Source of the DNA: Lutimonas halocynthiae
Lineage (GTDB): Bacteria > Bacteroidota > Bacteroidia > Flavobacteriales > Flavobacteriaceae
NCBI RefSeq assembly: GCF_030409835.1
Contig: NZ_JAUFQO010000005.1
Location: 124,001-188,000 of the forward strand
DNA: 64,000 nt
Direction: 5' to 3'
Part shown: piece after piece, positions 8,044 through 16,628 of the stretch
Layout of the letters: every line of letters begins with the position of its first letter
How positions within the stretch are numbered: the stretch's first letter is position 1
Notes under the pieces: generated by a model
The model's database searches: none
Seen by the model: the letters and a program-made list of their open reading frames with translations, nothing else
What the model was told of the DNA's origin: nothing
Translations under genes and position numbers: made by a program

Positions 8044-9741
8044 ATGGAACATTCTAAAAAAGTATTGATTTATTTAGTTGCAATTTTATTCTTTTCACTT
8101 TCGGCCTGTAAAAAAGATAAATCCGACCCAACCGAGGCATTGGCATCAATTGATTTACGTCGTGGTGATATTTTGTTGTGCGGAAATCCACAATTTGGCG
8201 ATGTAAGTTTTGCTTTAGAATGTAAATATGATACAAGAGAGGCTTTTGACTTGGCAATATCCTTGTTGCACTCCTTTGAATATGCAGAAGCTGAAAAAGC
8301 ATTTGTAAAAGTAATCGATGCTGACCCTGAATGTGCTATGGCCTATTGGGGCGTTGCCATGAGTATTTACCATGAGTTATGGGCTCCTCCAGGTCCGAAG
8401 GAATTAGAAAAAGGCTCACAACTTCTTGACATTGCAAAAACATTGCAAAAATCTGAACGTGCTGAGGAGTATCTGGATGCAATTGGTGTTTTTTATAAAG
8501 ATTGGGAAACCCTTGACCACAAGACCAGAGAGTTATTGTATGAAGAAAAAATGGAACAGGTTTATTTGAACAATAAAGATGATATAGAGGCGGCAGTCTT
8601 ATATTCCTTGTCTTTAACTTCTTCAGCAGATCCTAATGATATGACCTATGAGAACCAACGAAAATCCGGAGCTATTTTAGAAGCACTTTTCCAGAAATAT
8701 CCCAACCATCCCGGAATTGCACATTATATTATTCACACCTATGATTATCCTGAAATTGCTTCATTAGGTCTGACAACAGCAAGGAGGTATGCTGAAATAG
8801 CGCCTTCTTCTGCACATGCACAACACATGCCATCACATATTTTTACCCGACTCGGGCTTTGGCAAGAGTCGATCGATACCAATCTAAATTCTTCATCGTC
8901 AGCGATTTGTTATTCAGAAAGTGTAGAAGAAGAAGGGCATTGGTCTCAAGAAATACACGCCATGGATTACCTTGTTTATGCTTATTTACAGCAAGGAGAT
9001 AGTGAAAAGGTGAAAGAACAAAACGAATATATGAAGTCGATAAAAACAGCCTTTCCTGTTAATGATTTTGCTGTTGCCTATTCGGCAAATGCCATCCCGG
9101 CCAGAATTGCACTTGAGAATAGAAACTGGATTGAGGCAGCCAATTTAGAGAGGCCTGCATTAGAATTTGAATGGGATAATTTTCCATGGGAAGGATCGAT
9201 TTTGCATTTTGCAAAAGCATTTGGTGCGGTGCGTTCAGGAGATATCGCTTCTGCGGAAAGCGAGCTGGAACTCATCAAAAGTTTCCATCAACAACTGATA
9301 GCGATAAACGATGCTCAGTCAATTTATAAGGCGGGTCAAGTAGCAATTGAAATCAAAATAATCGAAGCCTGGACAGCCCTGGCAAAAGGTGATAATGAAG
9401 AAGCACTTACTTTAATGAAACTTGCAGCCAGACTGGAAAGTGAAACAACAAAACATCCTGTAACCCCCGGAGAAATATTACCTGCGGATGAATTATTGGG
9501 CGATATGCTGCTAGAATTGGATAGGCCAGAGGAAGCATTGGTGGCCTATGAGGTAAATCTTGAGGGTCATCCGAACAGGTTTAATGGCTTGTATGGTGCC
9601 GCTATTGCGGCCAAAGAATCGGGTAATGAAGAAAAAGCTGATTTGTATTTTGATCAGCTCCTTCACTTGACTGAAAATTCAAATAGTGACAGGCCAGAAT
9701 TGAAAGAAGCCAAAGAATTTGTATCGAGAAAAGTAATCTAA
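8044..9741 (+). CDS. TPR-repeat lipoprotein
   Basis: A 565-aa lipoprotein (lipobox LSA-C22). From residue about 75 it carries helical pairs of TPR type (SFEYAEAEKAFVKVIDADP, CAMAYWGVAMS) and later repeats to the C-terminus (ADELLGDMLLELDRPEEAL). The middle contains HAQHMPSHIFTRLGLWQESI, a conserved block I have seen in hypothetical TPR proteins of this type. No catalytic site is evident; a scaffold or binding role is likely. The SCO1-like gene follows after 12 nt, so the two are probably cotranscribed, suggesting a link with copper or redox biology. Confidence 0.75.
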   Translation: MEHSKKVLIYLVAILFFSLSACKKDKSDPTEALASIDLRRGDILLCGNPQFGDVSFALECKYDTREAFDLAISLLHSFEYAEAEKAFVKVIDADPECAMAYWGVAMSIYHELWAPPGPKELEKGSQLLDIAKTLQKSERAEEYLDAIGVFYKDWETLDHKTRELLYEEKMEQVYLNNKDDIEAAVLYSLSLTSSADPNDMTYENQRKSGAILEALFQKYPNHPGIAHYIIHTYDYPEIASLGLTTARRYAEIAPSSAHAQHMPSHIFTRLGLWQESIDTNLNSSSSAICYSESVEEEGHWSQEIHAMDYLVYAYLQQGDSEKVKEQNEYMKSIKTAFPVNDFAVAYSANAIPARIALENRNWIEAANLERPALEFEWDNFPWEGSILHFAKAFGAVRSGDIASAESELELIKSFHQQLIAINDAQSIYKAGQVAIEIKIIEAWTALAKGDNEEALTLMKLAARLESETTKHPVTPGEILPADELLGDMLLELDRPEEALVAYEVNLEGHPNRFNGLYGAAIAAKESGNEEKADLYFDQLLHLTENSNSDRPELKEAKEFVSRKVI

Positions 9742-9753
9742 CAAGTATCATAA

Positions 9754-10398
9754 ATGAGCAATCTAAAAGTATGTTTCATTATTCTATTTGCGCTTGTTTT
9801 CATTTCATCAACTTCTTGCAATCAGGCTTCGGAAGAAACGCTACCCATTTATAATCCCTCAGACTTTGATCCAGTTTTAGTCGATAGGAGTCTTCGGGAT
9901 ACAAATAAAAATCACAAGGTTTCTGATTTCTCACTAATCAATCAAAGTGGTGATATTATTACGCAAAAGGTTTATGAGAATAAAATATATGTGGTTGACT
10001 TTTTTTTTACGCGCTGTCAAACGATTTGCCCGATTATGACTAATAATATGGCTAAAATCCAAAAGGAATTTATGAATGATTCAGATGTTATGTTACTGTC
10101 ATTGTCGGTTACTCCGGATATCGATAGTGTCTCTGTATTGCAAAAGTATGCCATGGATAAAGGTGTGATTGCCTCAAAATGGAATATCACTACCGGAGAA
10201 AAAAAACACATTTATAACTTAGCGCGTAAAAGCTATTTTGCGGTTGTGGAACAAGGCGATGGAGATTTACAAGACTTTATTCATACTTCTAACTTTGTTT
10301 TAGTGGATAAAGACAAGCAAATTCGGGGCCAATATGACGGAACTGACACCGAAGAACTGAAGCGTATTATCGAAGATATTAAAGTCTTAATAAATTGA
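9754..10398 (+). CDS. SCO1/SenC family copper/thiol lipoprotein
   Basis: Thioredoxin-fold SCO protein of 214 aa with a lipoprotein signal (lipobox STS-C22). The copper-binding CxxxC (C88QTIC92) and the distal His177 (DFIHTSNFVLVD) of the family are present. SCO proteins deliver copper to the CuA site of cytochrome oxidase or act as thiol oxidoreductases. No oxidase subunits lie in the window. It follows the TPR lipoprotein by 12 nt. Confidence 0.88.
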   Translation: MSNLKVCFIILFALVFISSTSCNQASEETLPIYNPSDFDPVLVDRSLRDTNKNHKVSDFSLINQSGDIITQKVYENKIYVVDFFFTRCQTICPIMTNNMAKIQKEFMNDSDVMLLSLSVTPDIDSVSVLQKYAMDKGVIASKWNITTGEKKHIYNLARKSYFAVVEQGDGDLQDFIHTSNFVLVDKDKQIRGQYDGTDTEELKRIIEDIKVLIN

Positions 10399-10484
10399 AT
10401 GCAGCTGAAGGGCTATTTTGACTATTTTAGTCAATAATTAGAGCATATGTCAACTTTTGATTTATCTCCATAACAGCCATATCT

Positions 10485-11441
10485 ATGAAGAAACGAATCT
10501 TATCTTATTCAAGCCTGTTAATTTTATTGTCAATACTCATTTTTTCAGCTTTTACAAGAGAAAGTAAGGCAGACAAGGATATATTCAAAACAGATTTTTC
10601 AGATAAAAGCCAGTATCATTTTTTAGAAGTAGGTAATCACGTACAGATGGCCTATCTGGATATCGGAAATAAGAATGACCCAATCGTTCTTCTACTTCAC
10701 GGTGAGCCTGCTAGTGCCTATTTATACAGGAATATTGCACCGCAAATTGCTGCTAGAGGGTTCAGGGTTATTATACCTGATTTGGTTGGTTTTGGATATT
10801 CTGACAAGCCAGAAAATCCTGATGCAATTACGTATTCAAGTCAAACCGAATGGCTGACCAACTTTATTACAAAAATGGAATTGGATGAAATTAATTTATT
10901 TGCTCATGATTGGGGCGGTATGATTGGCCTGCGAATCGTAGCAAAACATCAAGATAAATTCAAAAAAGTCGCAGTTTCTTATGCCTATCTTTTTGAAGGG
11001 AATGAGATGATTCCAGAAAGTTTTACGGGTTTTAAAAATTATGCCAAGAATGAACCTGCATTTTCGGCCGGAAACATTGTCAATTGGGGAAGCAAGAAAG
11101 CATTGCCTGATAGTATAAAAAGAGTATACGATAGTTATTATACTGCTGAAACTGATTACAATGCAGTAAGAAAATTCCCTTCAATGATTCCAACAGAAAT
11201 AGCGGATGAGGAAGCTGGTTTGAATCGAGAACTGAATAAAAAGCTGGTGTCTTTCGAAAAACCATTCATAACCATTTGGGGGAATCACGAAGATTTGATG
11301 TGGAAAGGAAAAGATGTTTTGCTACAAAACAGCATTGCTGGAGCTAAAAACAGAACCCATTATATTTTAGATGCTAGTCATTTTATACAAGAAGATCAAG
11401 CGGATGAGCTTAGCCAAATTCTAATCCGTTTTTTTGAATAG
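10485..11441 (+). CDS. Haloalkane dehalogenase-like alpha/beta hydrolase, exported
   Basis: A 318-aa alpha/beta hydrolase with an N-terminal signal or anchor (LSYSSLLILLSILIFSAFT). The oxyanion motif HGEPASAYLYRNI, the nucleophile elbow AHDWGG with Asp142 followed by a Trp (a halide-binding residue in dehalogenases), the acid-loop region WGNHEDLMW and the catalytic His in DASHFIQED match haloalkane dehalogenases rather than serine esterases. The second halide-binding residue cannot be assigned confidently. Fluoroacetate dehalogenase or epoxide hydrolase are alternatives. Export to the periplasm is unusual for this family. The gene ends 3 nt before the deaminase gene. Confidence 0.78.
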   Translation: MKKRILSYSSLLILLSILIFSAFTRESKADKDIFKTDFSDKSQYHFLEVGNHVQMAYLDIGNKNDPIVLLLHGEPASAYLYRNIAPQIAARGFRVIIPDLVGFGYSDKPENPDAITYSSQTEWLTNFITKMELDEINLFAHDWGGMIGLRIVAKHQDKFKKVAVSYAYLFEGNEMIPESFTGFKNYAKNEPAFSAGNIVNWGSKKALPDSIKRVYDSYYTAETDYNAVRKFPSMIPTEIADEEAGLNRELNKKLVSFEKPFITIWGNHEDLMWKGKDVLLQNSIAGAKNRTHYILDASHFIQEDQADELSQILIRFFE

Positions 11442-11444
11442 ATA

Positions 11445-12434
11445 ATGATGGACTATAAAAAACTACCTAAAGTTGAACTTCATTTACACTTAGACTGCTC
11501 CTTGAGCTTTGATGTTGTGAGTCAGATCGATCCATCAGTGTCATTTAAAGACTATTCAGCATCCTTTATAGCACCTGCAAAGTGCAAGGATCTGGCCGAT
11601 TATCTTCATCGAGCCAATAGAGGGGTTGATTTAATGCAAACCAAAGCGCAATTAAGACTTGTAACGTTAGATCTTTTTAAACAACTCAAAGACGATCATG
11701 TAATCTATGCAGAAATACGTTTTGCACCCCTGTTACATACTATGAAAGGACTTAGTTCTGCTGAGGTTGTTGAATCTGTTAATCGAGCAACAGAAGAAGG
11801 GATAAGAAAATATGGGATTGATGCAAATCTTATACTATGTACTTTGCGACATTACTCTAAGGAGCAAAGTTTGGAAACGGTAAGGCTTGTTGAAGCATAC
11901 AAAAATACCAATGTAGTCGGGTTTGATATTGCTGCTAATGAAGCAGGGTTTCCAATAGACAATCATATTGAGGCCTTTAAGTATGCTCATGATAAGCATA
12001 TTCCTTGCACTTCACATGCAGGAGAGGCTAAAGGAGCAGAAAGTGTTTGGGAAACCTTGTTGAATTTTTACCCATCGAGAATTGGCCATGGTGTTAGGAG
12101 TGTGGAAGATGAAAAATTGCTTGCTCATTTAAAAGCAAATAAGATTCATTTAGAAGTTTGCCCTACCAGTAATATTCAAACAGATGTTTTTGAAAACATA
12201 GAACATCACTCAGCTAATAAATTATTCGAATACGGAGTTTCTATGAGCCTTAATACAGATTCTCGAACCATATCAAATGTCACATTGGCCGATGAATATG
12301 CGCTTATGGAGAAAACATTTGACTGGAAAAAGAAGCGCATTAAACATTGTATCATGGAAGCCATCAAACATTCTTTTGCCAGTGACGCTATTAAAGATAC
12401 ATTACGAAATACAATTGAAGCTGCTTACCACTAA
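11445..12434 (+). CDS. Adenosine deaminase family protein
   Basis: Zn-dependent purine nucleoside deaminase of 329 aa. Metal ligands H13-x-H15 (ELHLHLD), the catalytic block SHAGEAKGAESVW, the IGHGVRS His and SLNTDSRTIS match the family. NTDS replaces the NTDD of the E. coli enzyme, similar to the NTDN of many other bacterial deaminases, so substrate preference may differ (adenosine or a modified adenine). Two adjacent ATGs (11445, 11448) can serve as start. Its stop-to-start distance from the hydrolase upstream is 3 nt, suggesting one transcript. Confidence 0.85.
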   Translation: MMDYKKLPKVELHLHLDCSLSFDVVSQIDPSVSFKDYSASFIAPAKCKDLADYLHRANRGVDLMQTKAQLRLVTLDLFKQLKDDHVIYAEIRFAPLLHTMKGLSSAEVVESVNRATEEGIRKYGIDANLILCTLRHYSKEQSLETVRLVEAYKNTNVVGFDIAANEAGFPIDNHIEAFKYAHDKHIPCTSHAGEAKGAESVWETLLNFYPSRIGHGVRSVEDEKLLAHLKANKIHLEVCPTSNIQTDVFENIEHHSANKLFEYGVSMSLNTDSRTISNVTLADEYALMEKTFDWKKKRIKHCIMEAIKHSFASDAIKDTLRNTIEAAYH

Positions 12435-12447
12435 AATTGAAACGGTA

Positions 12448-12475
12448 TTGTTTAGAGCAAAAAGGCTTATTTTTA
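12448..12475 (+). promoter_or_regulatory. Promoter candidate upstream of DUF302 gene
   Basis: TTG at 12448-12450, 17-nt spacer, TATTTTTA at 12468-12475 (one mismatch to TAnnTTTG). The ATG at 12502 follows by 26 nt. Moderate to weak support. Confidence 0.3.
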
Positions 12476-12501
12476 TAAAATATAAATTCTAGTTAGATAA
12501 G

Positions 12502-13425
12502 ATGATAAGTTACAAAACACTAGTATGGGTATTCTTGCTCATTGTAACAATAGGATGTTCCGATAAGGCTAAAACCAAAGAAGGGGAAGCGCTTTACAAA
12601 ACGGATGAAGTTACTAATAAAACCATATTAGAAAAAGTAGATGCGCTAAATGGCCAGTTGCATAAAGCCAATAAAGGGATGACTTTGGTTGCCTCATTAG
12701 ACCACCATAGAATGGCGAAAGAAGTAGGGGTTTATACGCCCCCTGCTATTGCCGGAATTTTTTCAGATCCAAAAACAAACACAGCAATTCTCGCCAAAAG
12801 TGACCCGCTTGTAGGTTTGGATTTACCCTTTAAGTATTTATGTTACAGCGAGGCAGATACTTTAAAAACCAGCCTGGCTTATACTTCAGCTGCTTTTATC
12901 GCAAAACGACATAATTTAAGTGATGAAACCCTAGCTGAGTTTAATAGTAAACTGAACAAGTCATTAGCATCATTTGATGCTAAGGTTATTTCTACTTCAA
13001 ATATTGAAGGAGTGGAAGCTGGTTTTGGTATGGTGAAAATTCAGTCTGATTTTGATTTTGAAACGACTGTAGAGAAGTTAAAGACAATTGTAAATGCGCA
13101 ATCGGATACACGTTGGTTTGGAGAGATTGATTATAAGAGTGAAGCCAAGGCATATGATGTGGAATTAAATCCAAATACATTGTTGCTTTTCGGTGGGCCT
13201 ACACCTGGTGGTAAGGCTATGATGACATCGCCTAAAATTGGCTTGGATGCCTTTTGTCAAAAACTGTTGGTATATCAAAATGATAAAAAAGAAGTTTGGA
13301 TTGCATTCAACGATATTGTCGCTTTTGCCGAGCTCTATTACGGTGCATCAACAAAACCGCAAAACATGATCAATAAACGCCTTATTTTGACCTTTACAAA
13401 GGCGGTGAAAATAAAAACAGAATAA
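12502..13425 (+). CDS. DUF302 tandem-domain lipoprotein
   Basis: A 307-aa lipoprotein (lipobox TIG-C19). Residues about 50-125 form one DUF302 domain (KGMTLVASLDHHRMAKEVG, LVGLDLPFKYLCY). A second, diverged copy lies at about 190-285 (SDTRWFGEIDYKSEAKAYD, PKIGLDAFCQKLLVYQ). DUF302 is a TATA-box-binding-like fold of unknown function, often secreted. It probably has its own promoter and is followed by a DUF457-like membrane protein after 10 nt. Confidence 0.8.
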   Translation: MISYKTLVWVFLLIVTIGCSDKAKTKEGEALYKTDEVTNKTILEKVDALNGQLHKANKGMTLVASLDHHRMAKEVGVYTPPAIAGIFSDPKTNTAILAKSDPLVGLDLPFKYLCYSEADTLKTSLAYTSAAFIAKRHNLSDETLAEFNSKLNKSLASFDAKVISTSNIEGVEAGFGMVKIQSDFDFETTVEKLKTIVNAQSDTRWFGEIDYKSEAKAYDVELNPNTLLLFGGPTPGGKAMMTSPKIGLDAFCQKLLVYQNDKKEVWIAFNDIVAFAELYYGASTKPQNMINKRLILTFTKAVKIKTE

Positions 13426-13435
13426 TAAAAACACT

Positions 13436-14071
13436 ATGTTTATAGGGCATTATGCACTTGCTTTTGCAGGAAAAAAATTCGACAGACTTCCATCTCTGGC
13501 CATCATGTTTATTGCGGTGCAATTATTGGATTTACTATGGCCGATTTTTGTATTACTTGGAATTGAAACATTTGAAGTCGAAGTGGGTAATACGGCGATG
13601 ACGCCACTTAACTTTATCTCTTATCCTTATTCACACAGTTTATTTGCTGCAATAATATGGGCTGTTCTTTTCTCAACAGTTTACTTTTTGTTTACTAAGA
13701 ATAAAAAAGGTTCTGTTTTGTTAGGTCTGCTGGTGTGCAGTCATTGGGTATTAGATTTCTTAACGCACGCACCTGATTTACAACTATCACCTTTCAGCAG
13801 TACAAGGGTTGGATTGGGTTTATGGAATTTTCCTGTTGTAGAAATTATTGTTGAGGTAGGCTTATTTGTTACGGGTGTTTATTTGTATTTTAAAACGGTT
13901 AGTCCAAAGAGAAAAATTGCTTTTTGGACGCTCATCATATTTTTCTTAGGGATGTATTTCATGAATATTTATGGCCCACCACCTCCATCAATGAACGCTG
14001 TTGCCTGGTCTGCAAATGCTATGTGGCTCTTTGTATTATGGGCTTGGTGGATAGAAAAAAAACAAACTTGA
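13436..14071 (+). CDS. DUF457-like (YdjM-type) integral membrane protein
   Basis: A 211-aa protein with about five or six membrane helices and conserved His/Asp clusters near the helix ends (FIGHYALAFAGKK, SYPYSHSLFA, CSHWVLDFLTHAPDLQL). This pattern matches predicted membrane-bound metal-dependent hydrolases of the YdjM/DUF457 group. The reaction is unknown. It sits 10 nt after the DUF302 gene and 4 nt before a VOC gene, so the three probably form an operon. Confidence 0.72.
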   Translation: MFIGHYALAFAGKKFDRLPSLAIMFIAVQLLDLLWPIFVLLGIETFEVEVGNTAMTPLNFISYPYSHSLFAAIIWAVLFSTVYFLFTKNKKGSVLLGLLVCSHWVLDFLTHAPDLQLSPFSSTRVGLGLWNFPVVEIIVEVGLFVTGVYLYFKTVSPKRKIAFWTLIIFFLGMYFMNIYGPPPPSMNAVAWSANAMWLFVLWAWWIEKKQT

Positions 14072-14075
14072 CACG

Positions 14076-14423
14076 ATGGAACTATTAGACAATCACATTA
14101 ATTATGTTGAATTCAAGGCGAAAAACCTTGAAAAAGTGAAGCAGTTTTATACAAGATGCTTTAATTGGACTTTTAAAGATTATGGACCAGATTATACAGC
14201 CTTTTCGGAAAGCGGGCTGCACGGAGGGTTTGAAAAAACCGAAAACGAGGTTGTTAATGGGGTATTAATAGTTTTGTACCATCGAGATCTAAATTTAATA
14301 AAAGACCTTATTGTAGCTTCGGGTGGAAGTATTTCAAAAGACATTTTCTCTTTTCCAGGGGGTCGAAGATTTCATTTTATAGACCCTTCTCAAAATGAAT
14401 TAGCTGTTTGGTCAGATAAATGA
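14076..14423 (+). CDS. VOC family (glyoxalase-fold) protein
   Basis: A 115-aa single vicinal-oxygen-chelate protein with two beta-alpha-beta-beta-beta modules. INYVEFKAKNLEKVKQFYTR opens the fold and FHFIDPSQNELAVWSD closes it, with Glu in the usual C-terminal metal position. It could be a dioxygenase, lyase, or binding protein; the substrate is unknown. It follows the DUF457-like gene by 4 nt. Confidence 0.78.
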   Translation: MELLDNHINYVEFKAKNLEKVKQFYTRCFNWTFKDYGPDYTAFSESGLHGGFEKTENEVVNGVLIVLYHRDLNLIKDLIVASGGSISKDIFSFPGGRRFHFIDPSQNELAVWSDK

Positions 14424-14497
14424 TGCTTAAAATTTGAAAAATAGAACATATTCTATAATTAGTAAAGATTAAATAATAAATAAAAGTTAATATCATT

Positions 14498-15538
14498 ATG
14501 AATAAAGTGAGTCAATTAGTATCTAGCATTATGATTTGTGGATTGTTGTTTTCTTGTCAAACTTCAAAGAAAGATACTTCAGAAAAACCTATAATTGAGG
14601 AGGTAGCAAAGGAGCCTCAGGGAACAATCGTAACACAAGACAATTTTCCACGCGCCTATACAAATATGCGTTTAGCCGCCGTTATTAAAAAATCAGGTGG
14701 TGTGAATACATTTTTCGAGATGCCAGTGCCAAGCAGTGTTCCTGAAGAACAGTTTGTTGTTAGGATGAACAGAGACACTTACTATTCAGTATCAGTTATA
14801 GACTTGTCAAATGGAGGGGCTTTTGTGAACATACCGAAAACAGATAAGTATGTCTCGTTGCAGATTGTTGACGAGAATCACGAAACACAGCCAATGATCT
14901 ACGGATCAGGTAGGCACCATATTAATGCTAAAACAAGTCATGCTTTTGTGATCGTTCGTGCTCTTGAAGATGCTGCACGTCGTAATCTTGTAGTTGAGTC
15001 ACGCAGCGCAAAGCCTTTTGAGGTTAAAAAATGGGATATGAAGTCATTTAAAGAAATTGACGCGGCAGGGAATATTGATTTCAGCGATGGTTATGATCAA
15101 TCTAAAGCTTTTGGAAATGTTGAGAGTGGTCAAACTCCTTATATGAATTATGTTGGAGCGGCCGGTGGATGGGGTGGTGCCATGGTAGAAGATAATATCT
15201 ACCAAACCAGTCAATACTTTGAAAATGATGCTTGTTATGAGGTGACTTTTAAAGATCCTAAGGATAAGTCATTTTGGTCGGCAACTGTTTATAATGGTGA
15301 TGGTCGTATGTTTAATGATATCGCCCATGTTTCCAGCGAAATGAATCCTGTAGCAAATGCAGATGGTACCTATACGTTACATTTTGGTTGTGAAGGAAAG
15401 CCTAATAATATTCCTATTTTAGAAGGAAATACTACCGGTAAGTTTAATGTTCTTATCCGCCACTATAATCCTAGCGAACAAGTAAGTAAGGGAGAAGAAG
15501 GATACGATCCTTCAATCCTAATTAAGAAGGTAGAATAA
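14498..15538 (+). CDS. DUF1254/DUF1214 lipoprotein
   Basis: A 346-aa lipoprotein (lipobox LFS-C20). An N-terminal DUF1254 region (ENFPRAYT-like stretch, FVVRMNRDTYYSVSVIDL, FVNIPKTDKYVSLQIVDE) is followed by DUF1214 at the C-terminus (SFWSATVYNGDGRMF, FNVLIRHYNPSEQ). The pair is common in secreted proteins of unknown function. The residues between them (about 190-245) hold a Gly-rich loop (AAGGWGGAMVEDN). No catalytic role can be assigned. Confidence 0.8.
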   Translation: MNKVSQLVSSIMICGLLFSCQTSKKDTSEKPIIEEVAKEPQGTIVTQDNFPRAYTNMRLAAVIKKSGGVNTFFEMPVPSSVPEEQFVVRMNRDTYYSVSVIDLSNGGAFVNIPKTDKYVSLQIVDENHETQPMIYGSGRHHINAKTSHAFVIVRALEDAARRNLVVESRSAKPFEVKKWDMKSFKEIDAAGNIDFSDGYDQSKAFGNVESGQTPYMNYVGAAGGWGGAMVEDNIYQTSQYFENDACYEVTFKDPKDKSFWSATVYNGDGRMFNDIAHVSSEMNPVANADGTYTLHFGCEGKPNNIPILEGNTTGKFNVLIRHYNPSEQVSKGEEGYDPSILIKKVE

Positions 15539-15565
15539 TTACCATTATGATGACTTTCATCCAAG

Positions 15566-16507
15566 ATGAAATATAATAAATACATAAAGGATTCTCCAGC
15601 AGTTTCTGAAATAGGCCTTGGGGCCTGGCAACTTGGAGCAGAATCTGGTTGGCGAAGTCTGTCCGAAAAAGAGGCGATTAAAATGGTTCATGCATCAATT
15701 GAACTGGGCGTTAATTTTTTTGATACGGCTCCTAATTATGGATTTGGAACAAGTGAATTAAGACTAGGAAAAGCGCTGAGCGGAATCGACAGAGACACAA
15801 TTGTTGTGAATACAAAATTTGGTCATACAGATTCAGGAGATACTAATTATCATTCAGATTACATTCGAGAATCTTTAGAGGGCAGCTTAAGAAGACTGGG
15901 CTTGGACTATGTTGATTCACTGATTTTTCACAACCCACCGCCTGAGTATCTTGATGGAAATAAAAATGACCATTATGAAATACTCGAAGAGCTTAAGGAA
16001 GAAGGAAAAATAAAAGCATATGGCGCATCTTTAGACACTCATGATCAGATGAAGCTTTTTATGGAAACCACAAACTGTGAAGTAATTGAAGCTTTCTTTA
16101 ATGTTCTTCATCAGGATACAGCAAGAGCATTTGATTTAGCATTAGAAAAAAAGGTAGGTATTATCGCAAAAATTCCGCTTGATTCAGGATGGCTTTCCGG
16201 AAAATATGATGCTGACAGTGCATTTAACGATATAAGAAAACGTTGGTCGAAAAATGATATTAAAGTGAGGGCATCTTTAATAGAAAGCTTAAAAAAAATG
16301 ATTGACGAGGAGCATAACCTGTCGCAAACAGCTATTTCATTTTGTTTGGCTTATGATGCAGTAAGTACTGTTATACCAGGTAATGCTTCAATAAAACAGT
16401 TAGAGAATAATATAGACAGCATCACAAAACCAATTTCAAGAGAACTCGCCGAAAAGTTTGAGAATTTTTATCAGCATGAAGTGAAAGAACTGAACCTACC
16501 TTGGTAA
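15566..16507 (+). CDS. Aldo/keto reductase, cytoplasmic
   Basis: A 313-aa (beta/alpha)8 NAD(P)H-dependent reductase. The catalytic tetrad is complete: Asp53 and Tyr58 (FFDTAPNYG), Lys84 (NTKFG) and His122 (LIFHNPP). The late segment VIPGNASIKQLENNI is the usual nucleotide-binding end. There is no signal peptide. The substrate (aldehyde, ketone or sugar lactone) is unknown. It is 27 nt after the DUF1254 gene. Confidence 0.87.
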   Translation: MKYNKYIKDSPAVSEIGLGAWQLGAESGWRSLSEKEAIKMVHASIELGVNFFDTAPNYGFGTSELRLGKALSGIDRDTIVVNTKFGHTDSGDTNYHSDYIRESLEGSLRRLGLDYVDSLIFHNPPPEYLDGNKNDHYEILEELKEEGKIKAYGASLDTHDQMKLFMETTNCEVIEAFFNVLHQDTARAFDLALEKKVGIIAKIPLDSGWLSGKYDADSAFNDIRKRWSKNDIKVRASLIESLKKMIDEEHNLSQTAISFCLAYDAVSTVIPGNASIKQLENNIDSITKPISRELAEKFENFYQHEVKELNLPW

Positions 16508-16628
16508 TAAAATTTCATATTAACCGAATGGAATTTTAATGATTGTCTTTCCTTATTTCGAAACATTTATTTTGTATCAGAAGCCATCTTCACATTTTAA
16601 CTATCTTAGGAGCTAAACCAAACCAAGC

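Noticed and set aside
12277-12492. 71-codon frame overlapping the adenosine deaminase end
   Set aside because: Out-of-frame shadow; the deaminase frame is conserved to its end.
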